Of a stretch of DNA of 64,000 bases, positions 61,560 to 64,000 are shown piece by piece (position 1 is the stretch's first letter; every line of letters begins with the position of its first letter). The DNA lies in contig JABDCJ010000008.1 of assembly GCA_013288145.1 (NCBI GenBank), forward strand, positions 1-64,000, read 5' to 3'. This DNA comes from Nitrososphaerota archaeon (GTDB lineage Archaea > Thermoproteota > Nitrososphaeria > Nitrososphaerales > CADDZS01). The notes beneath the pieces were generated by a model. It was not told where the DNA came from. It did not search any database and was given only the letters and a program-made list of their open reading frames with translations. A program made the position numbers and the translations under genes.

Positions 61560-62180
61560 TTATTGTGGATTTGGCGGGGCCATCGTCAGAAGCTCCCTGA
61601 CCCCGGCCCTAAGGTCATCGTATGGCTGTCCGGTGAGCGGCGGGCCTATTAGGTTCCCTGCTAATGTCTCAAAAATGGGAGCAGCTTCGCAGTCAACGTG
61701 GCTGACTCCATCTACACCTGCGGTTATCTTCTTCCATTCATTATCTGTCAGGGTTCCCGGCTTGTTACACTTCTTGCAGGAGAACTTCCAGCGGAAGCTT
61801 CCTTCTTTGTATCCTAACTCCCACGCTTGCGGGGCCACTTCTCTGGCGCCGCGCTTGGAACCGGAATCGTCTCCCAGGCGCAAGCCCTCATCGTATCCCA
61901 GTTTATACCCCTGATCGTAAGATGCCTGCTGCCCTCCTGTGTAGATCGATTGACGAGCCTTGTTCATCTCGATCATGTACCTCTTCTTGTACAGAGTATT
62001 TGCCCTCGAACTGAGTTCTTGTTCAAAGATCTTAGAGTTCCTGTCGATCAAAATAGCGGCTTTTTCGCACGCCTCTTCGAAACTGATATCATCCGCGGCT
62101 TCTATTCTGATCAGAGCCCGGTGCAGACTACGAGGGATTCTCGAGGCTATTACGGGCTCGTTACGAACCTTTTTCGGCAT
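61560..62180 (-). CDS. Unrecognised protein with Gly/Tyr repeats and a CxxC...HxxC zinc motif
   Basis: 206 residues from the ATG at 62180; an upstream start at 62258 lies before the TATA box (62207-62215). The first 35 residues, RIPRSLHRALIRIEAADDIS, look like a small helical DNA- or protein-binding start. Helical middle, then a repeated Gly-Tyr pattern (YDQGYKLGYDEGLRLGD, ELGYKEGS) seen in stress or envelope-linked proteins. The C-terminal part has CKKC and HVDC separated by 24 residues, a likely zinc site. No known family. Confidence 0.7.
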   Translation of the reverse strand: MPKKVRNEPVIASRIPRSLHRALIRIEAADDISFEEACEKAAILIDRNSKIFEQELSSRANTLYKKRYMIEMNKARQSIYTGGQQASYDQGYKLGYDEGLRLGDDSGSKRGAREVAPQAWELGYKEGSFRWKFSCKKCNKPGTLTDNEWKKITAGVDGVSHVDCEAAPIFETLAGNLIGPPLTGQPYDDLRAGVRELLTMAPPNPQ

Positions 62181-62206
62181 ATCTACGGAGAGTTTGTGCG
62201 AGATTT

Positions 62207-62215
62207 GTATATAAG
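62207..62215 (-). promoter_or_regulatory. TATA box of the zinc-motif protein
   Basis: CTTATATAC on the minus strand, centred 31 nt ahead of the ATG at 62180. Confidence 0.65.
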
Positions 62216-62314
62216 TAGACTGATCTCTTTGATTCAAGACCGAAGTCCGATCTAGCAAAGCCGGAGGAAAAAGAAAAGATGGGAGGGTCGAAAATGCCCT
62301 CCTGCTGGAGATTT

Positions 62315-63946
62315 CTATTCTGGCGGGATTTCTGTGAAGGCTAGTCGGATATTGATGCCCTTAGACTTATGATAGTAGTATGACGTCCCGTAGATCGCAA
62401 AGCCGATGATGATGATCGCGGCGACCAATTCAACAGCGAAGGCGTTCAATCCGCCGACGGCGGCGTTCCCGTAGAGTGCATTGCTGAAAGCAATGTAGCC
62501 AAGGTAAGCCCAGCCAAGAGCCGTCAAGATCCCAAAGATCGACACAATGGGAAAGCCTCCAATCTTCTTGGAAGTCCATCCAGGCCCGTTGTTAAACAAC
62601 TCTTTTTTGCGCCATGGAAACACCGCCAGCCCTAGCCCTGGAATGATCAGGCACAATCCCCATATGACTGAACCGAAGGTGAAAGTACTTCCCCAGCCAT
62701 AATAGACGAACGGTATGGCGAAAAGTACTCCGAGGATCGAAAGTGCGATGATGGCTATGTAGGGGGTGCTGAACCGTTCTATCACGTCGGAGAACTTTGT
62801 CGGCACAACCCTATCGAAAGACCAAGCAAAAATGTACTTTGTGGAAATCCAGAAGAACGTGAAGATCGGCGCCACTGACCCTAGAAGGTAAGTGAAGAAC
62901 ATGAAGCTGATGAGACCCGAGTTAGGATAGGCTGCGACCGCCAAGAAGAGTGGCTGGGACGGAGCAAAAGGAAGAGTGTAACCTCCGCTCGATGGGTTCT
63001 CGAAACCAAAGCCAATCTGCGACATCCAGTGCGCCCCCACTGTTCCCAAGGTAAGATACGAAGTAACCGCCCAATACACGATTCCTAGGAAGAGCGAAAC
63101 GAAAATTGCAATCGGTACAGTCCTTTTGATATTCTTCATTTCCCCCGCGAAGGCGTTTACATTGTTAGATCCAAAGAGGAACAGCGCGGCCAAAGGTAGA
63201 GCTACCACGATCCCGGTCGTTGATGTAATGCTGGATTGAGCTCCATGTGCCAAAGCTTGACTCTGAACGCCGGAGTATGATGCATTCGTGCCAAAACTAT
63301 TGAGCATTAAGTTCCAGTGACTGATGAAAGTAGCATTGCTTGTAGTGGCCAGGATGTACCACATTATCGCGATTCCTGCAATGGCAGCGAGCCAAGAGAT
63401 GTATAGCAAGCCCTTGACGAACTTGGTACCGAAGATTGCAAATAGGCCGAAAATGATCGAAAATGCAATGAAGAGGAGAAAAGTTCCATTCCCAGAGCTC
63501 AGGAACGTGCCCATATTAGTCAGTGATTGCGACCCGCTGATGAGACCGCCGGTGGTCAGACTAATGGAAAACGCATATGTAAAGGCAGTTACCTGAGCGC
63601 AGAAACCTGTTATGAAGACCATGAGCATGTAGATTAGCGACCACACAAACCCGATCGAGGGAGAAAAAATCCGGCTCACCCAAACATAGTCTGACCCAGT
63701 CCTAGGCATTACAAGAGAGATCGCCCAATACGTGAACATGAGGAAAATGAACGGGATCGAAGAGACGAGGAGCGAAGAAGGTAAATCCGCCCCCTGGGTG
63801 TTGCCGTAAAACCATGCGAATTGCACCGTCGTGTAAACTAGGGCAAAAACCATTGCTGAAGCAAACAGCAACACGTCTCTTGCACCATAATCCCTCACCA
63901 ATCCCGTAGCATTACGGACGAATAACTTTGGAGCGGCAGCGGTCAA
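62315..63946 (-). CDS. APC-superfamily amino acid permease
   Basis: 543 residues from a TTG; a TATA-like TTTATTAT (minus-strand ATAATAAA) lies at 63980-63987. About twelve membrane helices; the first, with FASAMVFALVYTTVQFAWF, and the MPRTGSDYVWVSR segment after helix two are typical of APC amino acid/polyamine transporters. FLFGSNNVNAFAGEMKNIKR in the middle matches the helix-six region. Substrate is probably an amino acid or amine. Long loops with Ser and Asn between helices 5 and 6 (NSFGTNASYS) face outside. Confidence 0.92.
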   Translation of the reverse strand: MTAAAPKLFVRNATGLVRDYGARDVLLFASAMVFALVYTTVQFAWFYGNTQGADLPSSLLVSSIPFIFLMFTYWAISLVMPRTGSDYVWVSRIFSPSIGFVWSLIYMLMVFITGFCAQVTAFTYAFSISLTTGGLISGSQSLTNMGTFLSSGNGTFLLFIAFSIIFGLFAIFGTKFVKGLLYISWLAAIAGIAIMWYILATTSNATFISHWNLMLNSFGTNASYSGVQSQALAHGAQSSITSTTGIVVALPLAALFLFGSNNVNAFAGEMKNIKRTVPIAIFVSLFLGIVYWAVTSYLTLGTVGAHWMSQIGFGFENPSSGGYTLPFAPSQPLFLAVAAYPNSGLISFMFFTYLLGSVAPIFTFFWISTKYIFAWSFDRVVPTKFSDVIERFSTPYIAIIALSILGVLFAIPFVYYGWGSTFTFGSVIWGLCLIIPGLGLAVFPWRKKELFNNGPGWTSKKIGGFPIVSIFGILTALGWAYLGYIAFSNALYGNAAVGGLNAFAVELVAAIIIIGFAIYGTSYYYHKSKGINIRLAFTEIPPE

Positions 63947-64000
63947 ACTATTATGTCACCAGACTGCGGGGTTAGGCGATTTATTATCCTTTGTGTCAGA

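Noticed and set aside
1..64000. tRNA, rRNA, CRISPR, integrase, insertion sequence or prophage signals
   Set aside because: Looked for cloverleaf-like segments, regular repeats and transposase motifs while reading; none were convincing. A covariance-model search would be needed to exclude small RNAs.

Overview
The window reads as archaeal chromosome. Many genes have a TATA-like box about 26-32 nt ahead of the start codon with no Shine-Dalgarno, which fits leaderless transcripts, and many starts are TTG or GTG. There is a Bat-type HTH_10 regulator, a HerA/DUF87 ATPase, an F420-type LLM oxidoreductase, and several surface proteins with Ser/Thr-rich stalks and membrane anchors. I cannot place the lineage from sequence alone; a heterotrophic member of the Thermoproteota/Nitrososphaeria side is a guess. 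I saw no rRNA, tRNA, CRISPR array or insertion sequence.

Layout. 0-3 kb: partial HerA-like ATPase, two enolase-superfamily enzymes, and a 43-codon stump of an SRPBCC gene with its promoter intact. 3-6 kb: an extracytoplasmic HtrA-type protease flanked by three tiny membrane-anchored Ser/Thr-rich proteins. 5.7-19.6 kb: first peptide-use block (CocE/NonD hydrolase, M19 dipeptidase, second CocE/NonD hydrolase, alpha/beta hydrolase, a peptide-binding protein with a C-terminal anchor, dppBCDF, third CocE/NonD hydrolase). 19.7-24.2 kb: DUF457 membrane protein, frameshifted TfoX-like gene, a sequon-rich surface protein, a DAO-family FAD oxidase, and two overlapping small genes. 24.2-29.5 kb: carbon catabolism (inositol-dehydrogenase-like, methylmalonate-semialdehyde dehydrogenase, RidA, acetoacetate decarboxylase-like, zinc alcohol dehydrogenase). 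29.6-35.8 kb: second dppBCDF and a convergent N-anchored binding protein. 36-41 kb: thioredoxin-like, LLM, VOC, GNAT, HTH_10, HMGL-type acyl synthase and a winged-helix protein. 41.6-52.9 kb: C45 acyltransferase/peptidase, two paralogous N-anchored binding proteins, an M19 dipeptidase broken by a 28-bp tandem duplication, a GlcD-type oxidase, a fourth CocE/NonD hydrolase and a proline iminopeptidase-like enzyme. 53.3-58.4 kb: third dppBCDF with a convergent M55 D-aminopeptidase. 58.6-64 kb: GT4 glycosyltransferase, PIG-L deacetylase, SDR, an unrecognised zinc-motif protein and an APC permease.

How it fits together: three complete oligopeptide ABC permeases, four anchored binding proteins and about ten hydrolases acting on peptide or amide bonds sit within 55 kb. 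A plausible reading is capture of oligopeptides at the surface, import, and cleavage of peptides that ordinary peptidases handle poorly (proline-containing, D-amino-acid-containing, N-acylated), followed by oxidation of the amino acids and short acyl products by the DAO oxidase, RidA, MMSDH and neighbouring enzymes. Two genes, TfoX-like and the second M19 dipeptidase, are disrupted exactly at a hairpin and at a tandem duplication, which may be real mutations or assembly errors.
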